Source: Actinacidiphila guanduensis
Lineage (GTDB): Bacteria > Actinomycetota > Actinomycetes > Streptomycetales > Streptomycetaceae
Length of the DNA: 64,000 bases
Reading direction: 5' to 3'
NCBI RefSeq assembly: GCF_900103985.1
Contig: NZ_FNIE01000003.1
Span: 186,001-250,000 of the forward strand
Part shown: positions 9,660 through 17,875 of the stretch, in pieces
Numbering within the stretch: position 1 is the stretch's first letter
Layout: each line of letters starts with the position of its first letter
Program-made: the position numbers and the translations under genes
Notes under the pieces: model-generated
The model's database searches: none
Told to the model about the DNA's origin: nothing
Seen by the model: the letters and a program-made list of their open reading frames with translations, nothing else

Positions 9660-10448
9660 GTGGTGTCCCGGGAAGGCGATGACGAGCGTCAGGGCATCCA
9701 GTCCGTCGAGATCGCCATGACGGTGGTGGAGGCCCTGGAGAAGGGTCCCGGGCCGATGAGTCTCAAGCAGGTGGCCGAGGCCAGCGGCATGGCGTCGAGC
9801 AAGGCACACCGCTACCTCGTGAGCCTGTCCCGGGCGGGGCTCGTCGCCCAGTCGCCGCGCTCCGGGCGCTACGAACTCGGTCCGGCGGCGCGCCGGCTCG
9901 GGATCGAGGCGCTGCGCCGGATGGACGATGTCGAGGTGGTGTCCGACCACCTGCCCGGCCTGCGCGACCGCACCGGGCATTCGGTGAACCTGACGGTGTG
10001 GGGGGACCACGGGCCGGTGGTGGTGCGCTGGCACTACGGCGCGCACGCGCTGCCGATCACCATCCGGATCGGGGCCGTCATGCCGCTGGCCACGTCGTCG
10101 GCGGGACGAGTCTTCCTGACCCACCTGCCGACGGCGATCACCGAGCCCGTGCTGAGGGCCGATGTCGCCTCGGGGACCTCGCCGGATCTGAGTGCGGACC
10201 AGATCGAGCGCATCAAGGACGAGGTGCGTGCGACGGGCGTGGCCGTGACGGCCAACGCCATGATCCCCGGGATCACCTCCGTCGCGTCCGCGGTCTTCAC
10301 CGAGCTGATGCCGCTGCCGCTCGTCGTCGCGGTGGCGCTGCCCACGCGCGAGAGCGGTTCCGGGCTCCTCCAGGACGTGGTGAGCGAGCTGCTGGACACC
10401 ACGGCCGCCGCCTGCGCCGAACTGGGCGGACGTCCGAGCGCCGCCTAG
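9660..10448 (+). CDS. IclR-family transcriptional regulator of the aromatic operon
   Basis: The product is 262 residues from the GTG at 9660; the next codon is also GTG. The N-terminal winged helix-turn-helix includes MTVVEALEKG, MSLKQVAEASGMASSKAHRY and LVAQSPRSGRYELG. The C-terminal effector domain has the usual IclR features (SVNLTVWGDHGPVVV, AVMPLATSSAGRVFL). It sits directly upstream of the resorcylate/hydroxyquinol genes and is transcribed in the same direction. In Rhodococcus the comparable tsd genes are under an IclR-type regulator (TsdR), so this protein is the likely local regulator. An inverted repeat over the next promoter (10714-10751) is the candidate target. The ligand is probably the aromatic acid or an intermediate; that part is inference. 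Confidence 0.9.
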   Translation: MVSREGDDERQGIQSVEIAMTVVEALEKGPGPMSLKQVAEASGMASSKAHRYLVSLSRAGLVAQSPRSGRYELGPAARRLGIEALRRMDDVEVVSDHLPGLRDRTGHSVNLTVWGDHGPVVVRWHYGAHALPITIRIGAVMPLATSSAGRVFLTHLPTAITEPVLRADVASGTSPDLSADQIERIKDEVRATGVAVTANAMIPGITSVASAVFTELMPLPLVVAVALPTRESGSGLLQDVVSELLDTTAAACAELGGRPSAA

Positions 10449-10490
10449 TTCTTCCGCCGGCGGCCCGCCCCGACCCCGGCGTCGTCGTAC

Positions 10491-10698
10491 GGAGCACCCG
10501 GGGCCGCACCTCGCGCCCCGCGCTCCCCCCGGACCGCCGGTGACGCACCCCCTCCCAACCAGCCCGCCCAACCGGGCATGTGGGCACGGCAGATGTGGAG
10601 CACCCGGGGCGGCGCCTTGGGCCGTGCGCTCCCCCGGGACCGCCGGTGACGCACCCCCTCCCCACCAGCCCGCCCAACCGGGCATGTGGCCACGGCAG
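10491..10698. repeat. Two tandem copies of a ~102-base intergenic repeat
   Basis: Copy 1 (10491-10592) and copy 2 (10597-10698) are nearly identical across their length, with a period of 106 bases. Both start GGAGCACCCGGGG, both contain GACCGCCGGTGACGCACCCC, and both end in CACGGCAG. They differ at scattered positions. The repeat lies between the IclR gene and the promoter of the aldehyde dehydrogenase and contains no credible gene. Confidence 0.9.
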
Positions 10699-10703
10699 AA
10701 GTC

Positions 10704-10751
10704 TGGACAGTTGCATTCACGTTACGTAAACTCGCTTCGCATTGGTGAATG
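10704..10751 (+). promoter_or_regulatory. Promoter and operator of the resorcylate operon
   Basis: A -35 TGGACA (10704-10709), 17-base spacer and -10 TAAACT (10727-10732) place transcription start near 10739. Two dyads overlie it: the 8-base palindrome TTACGTAA (10722-10729) and the 7-base inverted repeat CATTCAC (10714-10720)/GTGAATG (10745-10751). Binding by the adjacent IclR protein is inferred. Confidence 0.55.
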
Positions 10752-12218
10752 CGCGGGACCACAGAGATGGCAGGTGCTCAGGTGCGACACTTCATCGACG
10801 GCCGACTGGTCGGCTCGGACAGGACCGTGGAGTCGATCAGCCCCGCCACGGGCCAGGTCCTGGGCAGCTTCGCCGACGGCGGCGCCCCGGAGGCCGACGC
10901 GGCGCTCGCCGCCGCGAGCCGGGCGTTCGCCACGACCTCATGGGCCCACGACCGTGAACTGCGGGCCCGCGTGCTCCTCGACATCGCGCAGGAGCTGGAG
11001 AACCGCCGGGACGAGGTCGTCCTCGCGCTGGCGCGGGAGAACGGCAAGGTGCTCCCCGAAGCCGGCTTCGAGGTCGATCTCGCGATCCCGAAACTGCGCT
11101 ACTACGCGGGCCTCGCCCTGTCCGACCTCGGGTCCGCCGCCGAGGTGAAACCCGGCCTCTACTCCTTCTCCCTCCGCCAGCCGGCAGGCGTCGCCTCGGT
11201 GATCGTCCCCTGGAACTCGCCCGTCGTGCTGGCCGTCCGCTCCTTCGCCCCGGCGCTGGCCGCCGGCTGCACGGTCGCCATGAAGATGCCGGGGCAGACC
11301 GGACTGGTCAACGGGCTCCTGGCGGAGATCCTCGCCTCGTGCGCGAGTCTGCCAGCGGGGGTGCTCAACTCCTTCACCGAAACGGGGAACGACGGCGCGC
11401 CCCTGCTCGTGACCGACCCGCGCGTCGGCGTCGTCAGCTACACCGGCAGCGCCGCCGTCGGCAAGGTGATCATGCGCCAGGCGGCGGGGAACCTCGTTCC
11501 GGTGTCGCTCGAACTCGGCGGGAAGTCCCCGATGGTCGTCTTCGACGACGCCGACGTCGACGCCGTGATCCCCGTGCTCGTCAAGGGTGTCACGACGTTC
11601 GCCGGCCAGTTCTGCATGGCCGGCAGCCGCATCCTGGTCCAGCGCGGGATCGCCGACCGGGTGCGGGACCGACTGGCCGAGTCCCTGCTGGCGGTGCGCA
11701 TCGGGCCCGGCGACGACCCCGGCAGCGACATGGGCCCGCTGATCGACCGGGCGAGCGCCGAGCGGGTCGACCGGATGGTCGAGGCCGCCCTGGACGACGC
11801 CAAGCCGGTGGTGCGCGGAGGCATTCCCCGGGAGAAGGCGTACGCCGACGGTGCCTACTTCCGTCCCGCGCTGCTGGAGGTGGACCGCCTCGATGCCGAC
11901 ATCGTCCAGCAGGAGGTCTTCGGGCCGGTGGCCACGTTCGAGGTCTTCGGCGACGAGGACGACGCGGTGCGGCGGGCGAACGCCACCGACTACGGCCTCG
12001 CGGCGAGCGTCTGGAGCCGGGACGTCGACCGGCCGCTGCGGGTGGCCCGCAGGATCGACGCCGGGACGGTGTGGACGAACACGTGGGGACTGGTCAACGA
12101 CCAGTTCGAGGAGGGCGGTTTCAAGCACAGCGGAGTGGGACGGCTCAACGGCCTGCGCGCGCTCGAGGAGTTCCAGCAGATCAAACACCTCGTCCACGCC
12201 GTCGCACCGCAGCACTGA
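10749..12218 (+). CDS. NAD(P)-dependent aldehyde dehydrogenase
   Basis: This is a full-length ALDH-superfamily enzyme of about 489 residues. The catalytic Cys is in FAGQFCMAGSR (residue about 289 from the ATG at 10749). The general-base Glu is in LELGGKSP, and the cofactor region includes IVPWNSPV and YTGSAAVGKVI. It oxidises an aldehyde to its carboxylate in the cytoplasm. As first gene of the operon it could supply an aromatic acid to the decarboxylase encoded two genes on, but the substrate is not fixed by sequence. Alternative starts are ATG 10767 (after CAGAG) and GTG 10782; the first ATG lies only about 10 bases after the predicted transcription start. The 115-base gap to the next gene contains that gene's ribosome binding site. 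Confidence 0.92.
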   Translation: MRGTTEMAGAQVRHFIDGRLVGSDRTVESISPATGQVLGSFADGGAPEADAALAAASRAFATTSWAHDRELRARVLLDIAQELENRRDEVVLALARENGKVLPEAGFEVDLAIPKLRYYAGLALSDLGSAAEVKPGLYSFSLRQPAGVASVIVPWNSPVVLAVRSFAPALAAGCTVAMKMPGQTGLVNGLLAEILASCASLPAGVLNSFTETGNDGAPLLVTDPRVGVVSYTGSAAVGKVIMRQAAGNLVPVSLELGGKSPMVVFDDADVDAVIPVLVKGVTTFAGQFCMAGSRILVQRGIADRVRDRLAESLLAVRIGPGDDPGSDMGPLIDRASAERVDRMVEAALDDAKPVVRGGIPREKAYADGAYFRPALLEVDRLDADIVQQEVFGPVATFEVFGDEDDAVRRANATDYGLAASVWSRDVDRPLRVARRIDAGTVWTNTWGLVNDQFEEGGFKHSGVGRLNGLRALEEFQQIKHLVHAVAPQH

Positions 12219-12333
12219 CCCCGCCCCCGGCGCCCCGAGCACTGGCAGGGGCACTCCACGAGGCAGTCGGCCGAAGCACCCCCCGAAGGACACCCGGAAG
12301 GCTCCACCGCACCTCCCACGGAAGGGAACACCC

Positions 12334-12954
12334 ATGTCCGGCCTGACAGTTCGCCCCACGCAAGCGACGGCGCCGCCCGTCGGAGAACTCCGCCCGGACC
12401 TGGAATGGTTCCGGTGGGCAGGACGCCACCCCGTCGGCGCCCTGCTGGTGACGGCCTTCGTCGCGACCCAAGTGGCGACCACCCTGGGCTACTTCATGCC
12501 GGCGATCGGCCTGCCGCAGCTGGCCTGGCCCCTCCACAACGGCTTCGTCGCCGCGCCCGGGACGCCGGAGGGCACCGCGGCGTCCTACTTCGCCGGACAG
12601 TTCATGCACTACCTCAACGGCATCGCGTTCGTCCTGATCTTCGGCCTGCTCGTGCACCCCCGGCTGCCCTTCCGCGACACCGACCTCGGGAACCTCCTCA
12701 AGGCGACCGTGTACGTCGTCGTCCTCACCCTGATCTCCACCGGGCTGCTCGTCCCGAAGATCTACGCACCGCACGCGGGATACGGGCTGTTCTCCTTCGG
12801 CCACGGATGGAAGTTCCCGTTCGCGGTCCTCCTGTGGCACCTCCTCTTCGGCGTCCACATCGCGGCGCTCCACAACCCCGGCCGCGTCGCCCGGCTCCGG
12901 CTGGAGGACCAGCGGCGCTCCGCCGACGCCACCACACCCACGACAGGACAGTGA
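12334..12954 (+). CDS. Small multi-pass membrane protein of unknown function
   Basis: The 206-residue product starts at ATG 12334 behind GGAAGGGA. Four hydrophobic segments are visible: about 30-50 (ALLVTAFVATQVATTLGYF), 90-108 (LNGIAFVLIFGLLV), 122-142 (VYVVVLTLISTGLLV) and 160-180 (AVLLWHLLFGVHIAAL). Several histidines fall in or beside them (QFMHYLNG, LLWHLLFGVH), so a metal or heme site is conceivable but unproven. I do not recognise the family. Its stop codon overlaps the start of the decarboxylase gene (TGATG), so the two are translationally coupled. That suggests a role in the same pathway, perhaps uptake of the aromatic substrate or electron transfer. Confidence 0.82.
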   Translation: MSGLTVRPTQATAPPVGELRPDLEWFRWAGRHPVGALLVTAFVATQVATTLGYFMPAIGLPQLAWPLHNGFVAAPGTPEGTAASYFAGQFMHYLNGIAFVLIFGLLVHPRLPFRDTDLGNLLKATVYVVVLTLISTGLLVPKIYAPHAGYGLFSFGHGWKFPFAVLLWHLLFGVHIAALHNPGRVARLRLEDQRRSADATTPTTGQ

Positions 12955-13952
12955 TGCAGGGAAAGATCGCCCTCGAGGAACACTTCGCCCTCGAGGAGAC
13001 GCTGGAGGACTCCCGCCGGTACGCCCCGCCGAGCCACTGGCCCGAACTGCGGTCGCGGCTCCTGGACATCCAGGACCGCCGGCTGCGGCTGATGGACGCC
13101 CACGGGGTCGAAATGATGCTGCTGTCCCTCAACTCACCTGCGGTCCAAGGGGTCCCGCACGCCACCAAGGCCGCCGAACTCGCCCGCCGGGCCAACGACT
13201 TCCTCGCCGAGCAGGTCGCGAAGCGTCCCGACCGGTTCCGGGGATTCGCCGCGCTGCCGATGCAGGACGCCGAACTCGCCGCCGCGGAGCTGCGCCGGGC
13301 GGTGACCGAGCTCGGTTTCGTCGGGGCCCTGGTCAACGGCTTCTCCGAACTGGACGACGCGGGCGCCACCACGTACTACGACACCGCCGACCACGAGGCG
13401 TTCTGGAGCGAGGTCGAGCGGCTCGACGTCCCGTTCTACCTCCACCCGCGCAACCCGCTGCCCCAGGACGCGAGGATCTACGCCGGCCACGAGTGGCTGC
13501 TCGGCCCGTCGTGGGGTTTCGGGCAGGAGACCGCCGTCCACGCGCTGCGCCTCATCGGCTCGGGACTGTTCGACCGCCATCCCCGTCTGCGGATCGTCCT
13601 CGGACACCTCGGCGAAGGACTTCCCTACAGCCTGTGGCGGATCGACAACCGCAACGCCTGGATCGGCGCACGGCACCCCTACGCCGCGCGGCGCCGGGTC
13701 GCCGACTACTTCCTGGAGAACTTCCACCTGACGACGTCGGGCAACTTCCGGACGCAGACGCTCGTGGACGCTTTGCTCGAAGTCGGGGCCGACCGCATCC
13801 TGTTCTCCACGGACTGGCCGTTCGAGAACGTGGACCACGCCGCGGACTGGTTCGACTCGGCCGCCATCAGCGAGCACGACCGCAGGAAGATCGGCCGGGA
13901 CAACGCCCGTTCCCTCTTCCGGCTGGGCGACGACCGCGCCGCGGCCGTCTGA
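12954..13952 (+). CDS. Gamma-resorcylate (2,6-dihydroxybenzoate) decarboxylase family, amidohydrolase
   Basis: The 332-residue protein belongs to the non-oxidative aromatic decarboxylases of the amidohydrolase superfamily and closely resembles known gamma-resorcylate decarboxylases along its whole length. The residues known to bind the metal and act in catalysis occur at the same numbers as in those enzymes: Glu8 and His10 (IALEEHF), His164 (FYLHPRNP), His218 (IVLGHLGEG) and Asp287 (FSTDWPFEN). The reaction is 2,6-dihydroxybenzoate to resorcinol plus CO2, and it is reversible. Relatives act on 2,3-dihydroxybenzoate, salicylate or 2,4-dihydroxybenzoate, so the exact substrate is likely but not certain. 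Translation is coupled to the upstream membrane protein. The downstream genes convert hydroxyquinol to 3-oxoadipate, which fits a resorcylate route (tsdA/graF-like). Confidence 0.9.
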   Translation: MQGKIALEEHFALEETLEDSRRYAPPSHWPELRSRLLDIQDRRLRLMDAHGVEMMLLSLNSPAVQGVPHATKAAELARRANDFLAEQVAKRPDRFRGFAALPMQDAELAAAELRRAVTELGFVGALVNGFSELDDAGATTYYDTADHEAFWSEVERLDVPFYLHPRNPLPQDARIYAGHEWLLGPSWGFGQETAVHALRLIGSGLFDRHPRLRIVLGHLGEGLPYSLWRIDNRNAWIGARHPYAARRRVADYFLENFHLTTSGNFRTQTLVDALLEVGADRILFSTDWPFENVDHAADWFDSAAISEHDRRKIGRDNARSLFRLGDDRAAAV

Positions 13953-14054
13953 CCGGCCCCTGCTCCGACTTCCGGCACAGGTTTCCGGGAGAGGCTTCCG
14001 GAAGAGGCTCCCGCGAGGGGCCGCGCACATCAGGAAAGGCTGGGTGAGTCCGCG

Positions 14055-14948
14055 ATGGACGCATCGTCGCTGTTCACCGAGGAGACGTCCGCCGACATCG
14101 TCGCCGCGAGCCTGGGCGAGGACACCGACCCCCGTCTCAAGCGCGTCCTGGGCTCCCTCGTCCGGCATCTGCACGCCTTCGTCAAGGACGTGGAACTGAC
14201 CAACGAGGAATGGGAGGCGGCGATCGGCTTCCTCACAGAGACCGGGCAGGCGTGCGACGACGTCCGTCAGGAGTTCATCCTGCTCTCGGACGTCCTGGGG
14301 GTGTCGATGCTGGTCGAGACGATCAACAACCGCGCCCTCGACCTGACCACCGAGTCGACGGTCCTCGGCCCCTTCCACATGGTCGAGTCGCCACCGCGGC
14401 AGCTGGGGGACCTCATCGCCCTGGACGGGAAGGGCGAGCCGTGCCTGATCACCGGGCGGGTCCGGAACGAGAAGGGCACCGCGCTCCCCGGCGCGCGGGT
14501 CGACGTCTGGCAGGCCAGCTCGGAGGGCTACTACGACGTGCAGCAGCCGGACGTCCAGCCGCACCGCAATCTGCGCGGCCTGTTCACGACGGACGACGAC
14601 GGCGGGTTCTGGTTCCGCTCCGTCGTCCCCCGCTACTACCCGGTGCCGACCGACGGGCCCGTGGGCCGGCTGCTGGAGGCGACCCACCGCCACCCGAACC
14701 GGCCGGCCCACATCCACCTGCTGGTGACGGCCGAAGGCCACCGCCCGCTCGTCACCCATCTGTTCGTCAAGGACAGCCCGTTCATCGACTCCGATGTCGT
14801 CTTCGGCGTCAAGGAGAGCCTCGTGCGGGACTTCGTCTCCGTGGACGACCCCGAACGGGCGCGGCGGCTGGGCCTCGGCAACCCGTTCCGCTCCGCCCAC
14901 TTCGACGTGGTGCTGCACAGCGAGTCCGGACAGGAGACACCCCGGTGA
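14055..14948 (+). CDS. Hydroxyquinol 1,2-dioxygenase (intradiol, Fe(III))
   Basis: The 297-residue intradiol dioxygenase cleaves hydroxyquinol (1,2,4-trihydroxybenzene) to maleylacetate. It has the helical N-terminal dimerisation domain (about 20-110) and the beta-sandwich catalytic domain. The four iron ligands expected in this family are present: Tyr160 in WQASSEGYY, Tyr195 in VVPRYYPVP, and His219 and His221 in HPNRPAHIHLLV. Length and the VLGPFHM and GYYDVQ motifs favour hydroxyquinol over catechol dioxygenases. The next gene, encoding maleylacetate reductase, overlaps its stop codon, which supports this substrate. The ATG at 14055 is preceded by only weak Shine-Dalgarno sequence. Confidence 0.92.
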   Translation: MDASSLFTEETSADIVAASLGEDTDPRLKRVLGSLVRHLHAFVKDVELTNEEWEAAIGFLTETGQACDDVRQEFILLSDVLGVSMLVETINNRALDLTTESTVLGPFHMVESPPRQLGDLIALDGKGEPCLITGRVRNEKGTALPGARVDVWQASSEGYYDVQQPDVQPHRNLRGLFTTDDDGGFWFRSVVPRYYPVPTDGPVGRLLEATHRHPNRPAHIHLLVTAEGHRPLVTHLFVKDSPFIDSDVVFGVKESLVRDFVSVDDPERARRLGLGNPFRSAHFDVVLHSESGQETPR

Positions 14949-16048
14949 GCCCGACCGGCCCCTTCACCTACCAGGCGCTGCCGATGCGCGTGACCATGGG
15001 CGCCGGTGCCGTGGCGGGCTTGGCGGACGAGCTCGACCGGGCCGGCCTGCGGCGCGTACTGGTCCTGTGCTCGCCGCGCCAGGAACACCTCGGCCACGCG
15101 ATCGCCCGGCTCGTCGGCGACCGCTGCGCCGGGGTCCACCCGCACGCGAGGACGCACGTCCCCGTCGCGACCGCGAAGGCGGCCCGCGCGCACGCCCGCG
15201 ACGTCGGAGCCGACGGGTGCGTGGCGATCGGCGGGGGCTCCGCGGTCGGGCTCGGCAAGGCGCTGGCACTGGAGCCGGGGCTTCCCGTCGTGGCGGTGCC
15301 GACGACGTACGCCGGGTCGGAGATGACCCCGGTGTGGGGCCTGACCGAGAACGGCCGGAAGCGTACCGGCAGGGATCCCCGGGTGCTGCCCGTCAGCGTG
15401 CTCTACGACCCCGAACTCACCGTGGACCTGCCCGCCCACGTCAGCGCGACCAGCGGCATCAACGCCGTCGCCCACGCCGCCGAAGCCCTCTACGCCCCCG
15501 ACACCTCGCCCGTCGTCGCGCTGATGGCCGAGGAGGGGGTGCGCGCGCTTCACCGCGCCCTGCCGGCCGTCGTGGCGGACGGCTCCGACCTCGACGCACG
15601 GGCCGGGGCGCAGTACGGGGCCTGGCTGTGCGGCGCCTGCCTCGGGGCGACCACGATGTCGCTGCACCACAAGCTGTGCCACGCCCTCGGCGGAACCCTC
15701 GACCTGCCGCACGCCGACACCCACACGGTGGTGCTGCCGCACGTCCTCGCCCACAACCTGCCCGCCGCCCCCCGCGCGCGGGCGGCGCTGAGCCGCGCCC
15801 TGGGCGGCGTCGACGACCCGGCCGCGGCCGTGTGGGAGCTCGGCCGCGCTCTCGGCGCCCCTCGGTCGCTGCGCGCACTCGGCATGAAGAAGGAGTCGGT
15901 CGGGGAGATCGTCGGCGCGGTGCTCGCCGCGCCCTACGCCAATCCGCGGGAGGTCACCGCCGACGGCCTCACCGGCCTGCTCCGCCGCGCCTGGGCCGGC
16001 GAGGAGCCGGTCGCGGCCGGCGCGGTCCACCGCCCCGGGCGCGGCTGA
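14945..16048 (+). CDS. Maleylacetate reductase (iron-type alcohol dehydrogenase family)
   Basis: The 367-residue enzyme starts at a GTG that overlaps the TGA of the dioxygenase gene by four bases, so the two are coupled. It shows the family's VPTTYAGSEMTPVWGLTE motif, the nucleotide-binding GGGSAVGLGKA, and the His-rich catalytic region (HHKLCHALGGTLDLPHADTH). It reduces maleylacetate to 3-oxoadipate with NAD(P)H, joining the hydroxyquinol branch to the beta-ketoadipate pathway. The tail after about residue 350 is Arg/Pro-rich and probably disordered. Confidence 0.92.
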   Translation: MSPTGPFTYQALPMRVTMGAGAVAGLADELDRAGLRRVLVLCSPRQEHLGHAIARLVGDRCAGVHPHARTHVPVATAKAARAHARDVGADGCVAIGGGSAVGLGKALALEPGLPVVAVPTTYAGSEMTPVWGLTENGRKRTGRDPRVLPVSVLYDPELTVDLPAHVSATSGINAVAHAAEALYAPDTSPVVALMAEEGVRALHRALPAVVADGSDLDARAGAQYGAWLCGACLGATTMSLHHKLCHALGGTLDLPHADTHTVVLPHVLAHNLPAAPRARAALSRALGGVDDPAAAVWELGRALGAPRSLRALGMKKESVGEIVGAVLAAPYANPREVTADGLTGLLRRAWAGEEPVAAGAVHRPGRG

Positions 16049-16194
16049 TGGCCTGGACCCGGGAACAGATGTCGGCGCGCGCCGCCCGCACCGGACCTGA
16101 CAGCAGGGAACGGGTGACTCCTCCGGCACCGTTGAGTGGGCAGACGATCAAGATCCCTGTCCGACTACCGGCACGACGATGTGAGGCGCTGAGC

Positions 16195-17052
16195 ATGACA
16201 CTCCAACCCTGGCCGCTGGGCGGCGACATGAAGGTCGCACGGATCGGCTACGGCACCATGAAGCTCACGGGCTGGCCGAGGGGTGAGCGCCCGGACCGGG
16301 AGACGGCACTCGCCCTGCTGCGCCGGGCCGTGGAGCTCGGGGTCAACCACCTCGACACCGCGCACTACTACTCCCGCGACGGTGTCGCGGCCAACGAGCT
16401 GATCCGCGAGGCACTGCACCCCTACCCGGACGATCTCGTCATCGTGACCAAGGTGGGGGCACTGGTCGAGGGTTCCGACATCGCCTTGCCCGCGGCGCGC
16501 AAGACCGGCCTCACCCGGGACAACCTGCGCCGTGGCGTTGAGGCGAACCTGCGCTCCCTCGGTGTGGACCGCCTGGACGTGGTCAACCTGCGGATGGGCG
16601 ACGTCGACGGGGCGGGGCCGTCACTGGCCGAGCCGCTGGAGGCCCTGCTCGCCCTGCGCGACGAAGGCCTCATCCGGCACCTGGGCGTCTCCAACGTGAC
16701 ACTCGCCGAGTTCGAGGAGGCCCGCCGCATCGCGCCGCTCGCCTGCGTGCAGAACCTCTACAACCTCTCGCGGCGCGAGGACGACCCCCTGGTCGATGCC
16801 TGCGCGCGGGCCGGGATCGCCTACGTCCCGTTCTTCCCGGTGGGCGGCTTCGAGCCGGTCACGGCCCGCAACCTGGAAGCGGTCGCCGCCCGCCACGGCG
16901 CGACCACCCCGCAGGTCGCCCTGGCCTGGCTGCTGGCCCGCTCGCCCAACATCCTGCTCATCCCCGGCACCGGCTCCCCCGCCCACTTGGAGGAGAACCT
17001 CGCCGCCGGCACGCTGACACTCACCGCACAGGACATGGCCGACCTGGGGTAG
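16195..17052 (+). CDS. Aldo/keto reductase
   Basis: The 285-residue NADPH-dependent aldo/keto reductase starts at ATG 16195, with GAGG eight bases upstream; a longer reading from 16048 has no homology-like sequence. The TIM-barrel catalytic Asp and Tyr (HLDTAHYYS) and Lys (VIVTKVG) are present. The usual catalytic His position reads VNLRMGD, a substitution seen in an actinobacterial AKR subgroup, so turnover may differ from classical members. The NADPH-binding region is LIPGTGSPAHLEENLAAG. It lies 146 bases behind the maleylacetate reductase gene and ends at a strong terminator. It may be the last operon gene, reducing an aldehyde or keto intermediate, or a passenger; the substrate is unknown. 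Confidence 0.85.
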   Translation: MTLQPWPLGGDMKVARIGYGTMKLTGWPRGERPDRETALALLRRAVELGVNHLDTAHYYSRDGVAANELIREALHPYPDDLVIVTKVGALVEGSDIALPAARKTGLTRDNLRRGVEANLRSLGVDRLDVVNLRMGDVDGAGPSLAEPLEALLALRDEGLIRHLGVSNVTLAEFEEARRIAPLACVQNLYNLSRREDDPLVDACARAGIAYVPFFPVGGFEPVTARNLEAVAARHGATTPQVALAWLLARSPNILLIPGTGSPAHLEENLAAGTLTLTAQDMADLG

Positions 17053-17102
17053 GCCCGGGACAGGTTCCCGGACAGACCGCGGGCACCGCGGGAGAGCCCC
17101 GT

Positions 17103-17137
17103 CGCGGTCCCGGCCGACACGCCCGGCCGGGACCGCG
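17103..17137 (+). terminator. Strong hairpin ending the resorcylate operon
   Basis: CGCGGTCCCGGCCG (17103-17116) pairs perfectly with CGGCCGGGACCGCG (17124-17137) around a 7-base loop. It lies 51 bases after the aldo/keto reductase stop and also faces the convergent acetyltransferase gene. Confidence 0.75.
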
Positions 17138-17216
17138 GGGGTCACGGGTGCGAGCCGTCCGTGCCGAAGGTAACCGCCGCTGACGGCGCCGAGGGTCCGC
17201 GGTGTCGGGCACGAGC

Positions 17217-17768
17217 TCAAGCGGACGGTGTGACCGACGACCGCACGCCGAACCACTGCTCGGCCCCCCACGCCTCGAAGCGTTCCCGTTCGGTGAACCC
17301 GAGCTTCGACGCGAGGCGCATCGAGGGGGCGTTGGCGGTCTGGGTGTAGAGCACCACCGGCTCGCCGGGTTGCGCGCCGGTGAACCAGTCGAGTGCGGCG
17401 GTGCACGCCTCGGTGGCGTATCCGCGTCCCCAGGCCCCCGGCAGGAACAAGTAGCCGAGTTCGGTCCTCCCGGCGTCCCGGCGGTGCCTGCTGCCCGGCA
17501 GTTCGGGGTTGTGGGGTTTGAGCTGGACCGTGCCGATCGTCGCGCCGTCGAGCTCGACCGCGAACCAGCCCGGACTCCGCCCGGGTACGTCGGGCACCGT
17601 GCGTTCGAGTTCGTCACGCGGTTGAGGCCCGCCGAGGTAAGTGCCCACCTCCGGCGAGGCGTTCAGCTCGATGACCGCCGCACGGTCCCGGGCCTCGGAC
17701 TCGCGCAGGACGAGCCGCTCGGTCCTGATCGGGGCAGGTGGCCAGGCAAGGGACCTCGGATCGGTCAT
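17217..17768 (-). CDS. GNAT-family N-acetyltransferase (RimJ/RimL-like)
   Basis: The protein is about 183 residues from the ATG at 17768; a TTG nine bases further upstream would add three residues. Family features include RTERLVLRESEARDRAAVIE at the N-terminus, TELGYLFLPGAWGRGYATEA as the acetyl-CoA-binding region, and NAPSMRLASKLGFTERERFE near the end. Such enzymes transfer acetyl groups to amines, such as protein N-termini or small molecules; the substrate is not predictable. It converges on the resorcylate operon and shares the terminator region. Confidence 0.88.
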   Translation of the reverse strand: MTDPRSLAWPPAPIRTERLVLRESEARDRAAVIELNASPEVGTYLGGPQPRDELERTVPDVPGRSPGWFAVELDGATIGTVQLKPHNPELPGSRHRRDAGRTELGYLFLPGAWGRGYATEACTAALDWFTGAQPGEPVVLYTQTANAPSMRLASKLGFTERERFEAWGAEQWFGVRSSVTPSA

Positions 17769-17875
17769 ACCGGCCAACCTAGCCAGCAGGCTCGACAGCG
17801 ATCAAGACGCGCGAACCGATCAAGCCACCGCCCCGGGGCCCCGACCCCGGACATCCCGCCCGCAGACCCGTGGGT

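Noticed and set aside
10491..10698. The tandem repeat considered as a CRISPR array
   Set aside because: There are only two copies of about 102 bases, lying nearly head to tail with just 4 bases between them. There are no unique spacers and no cas genes.
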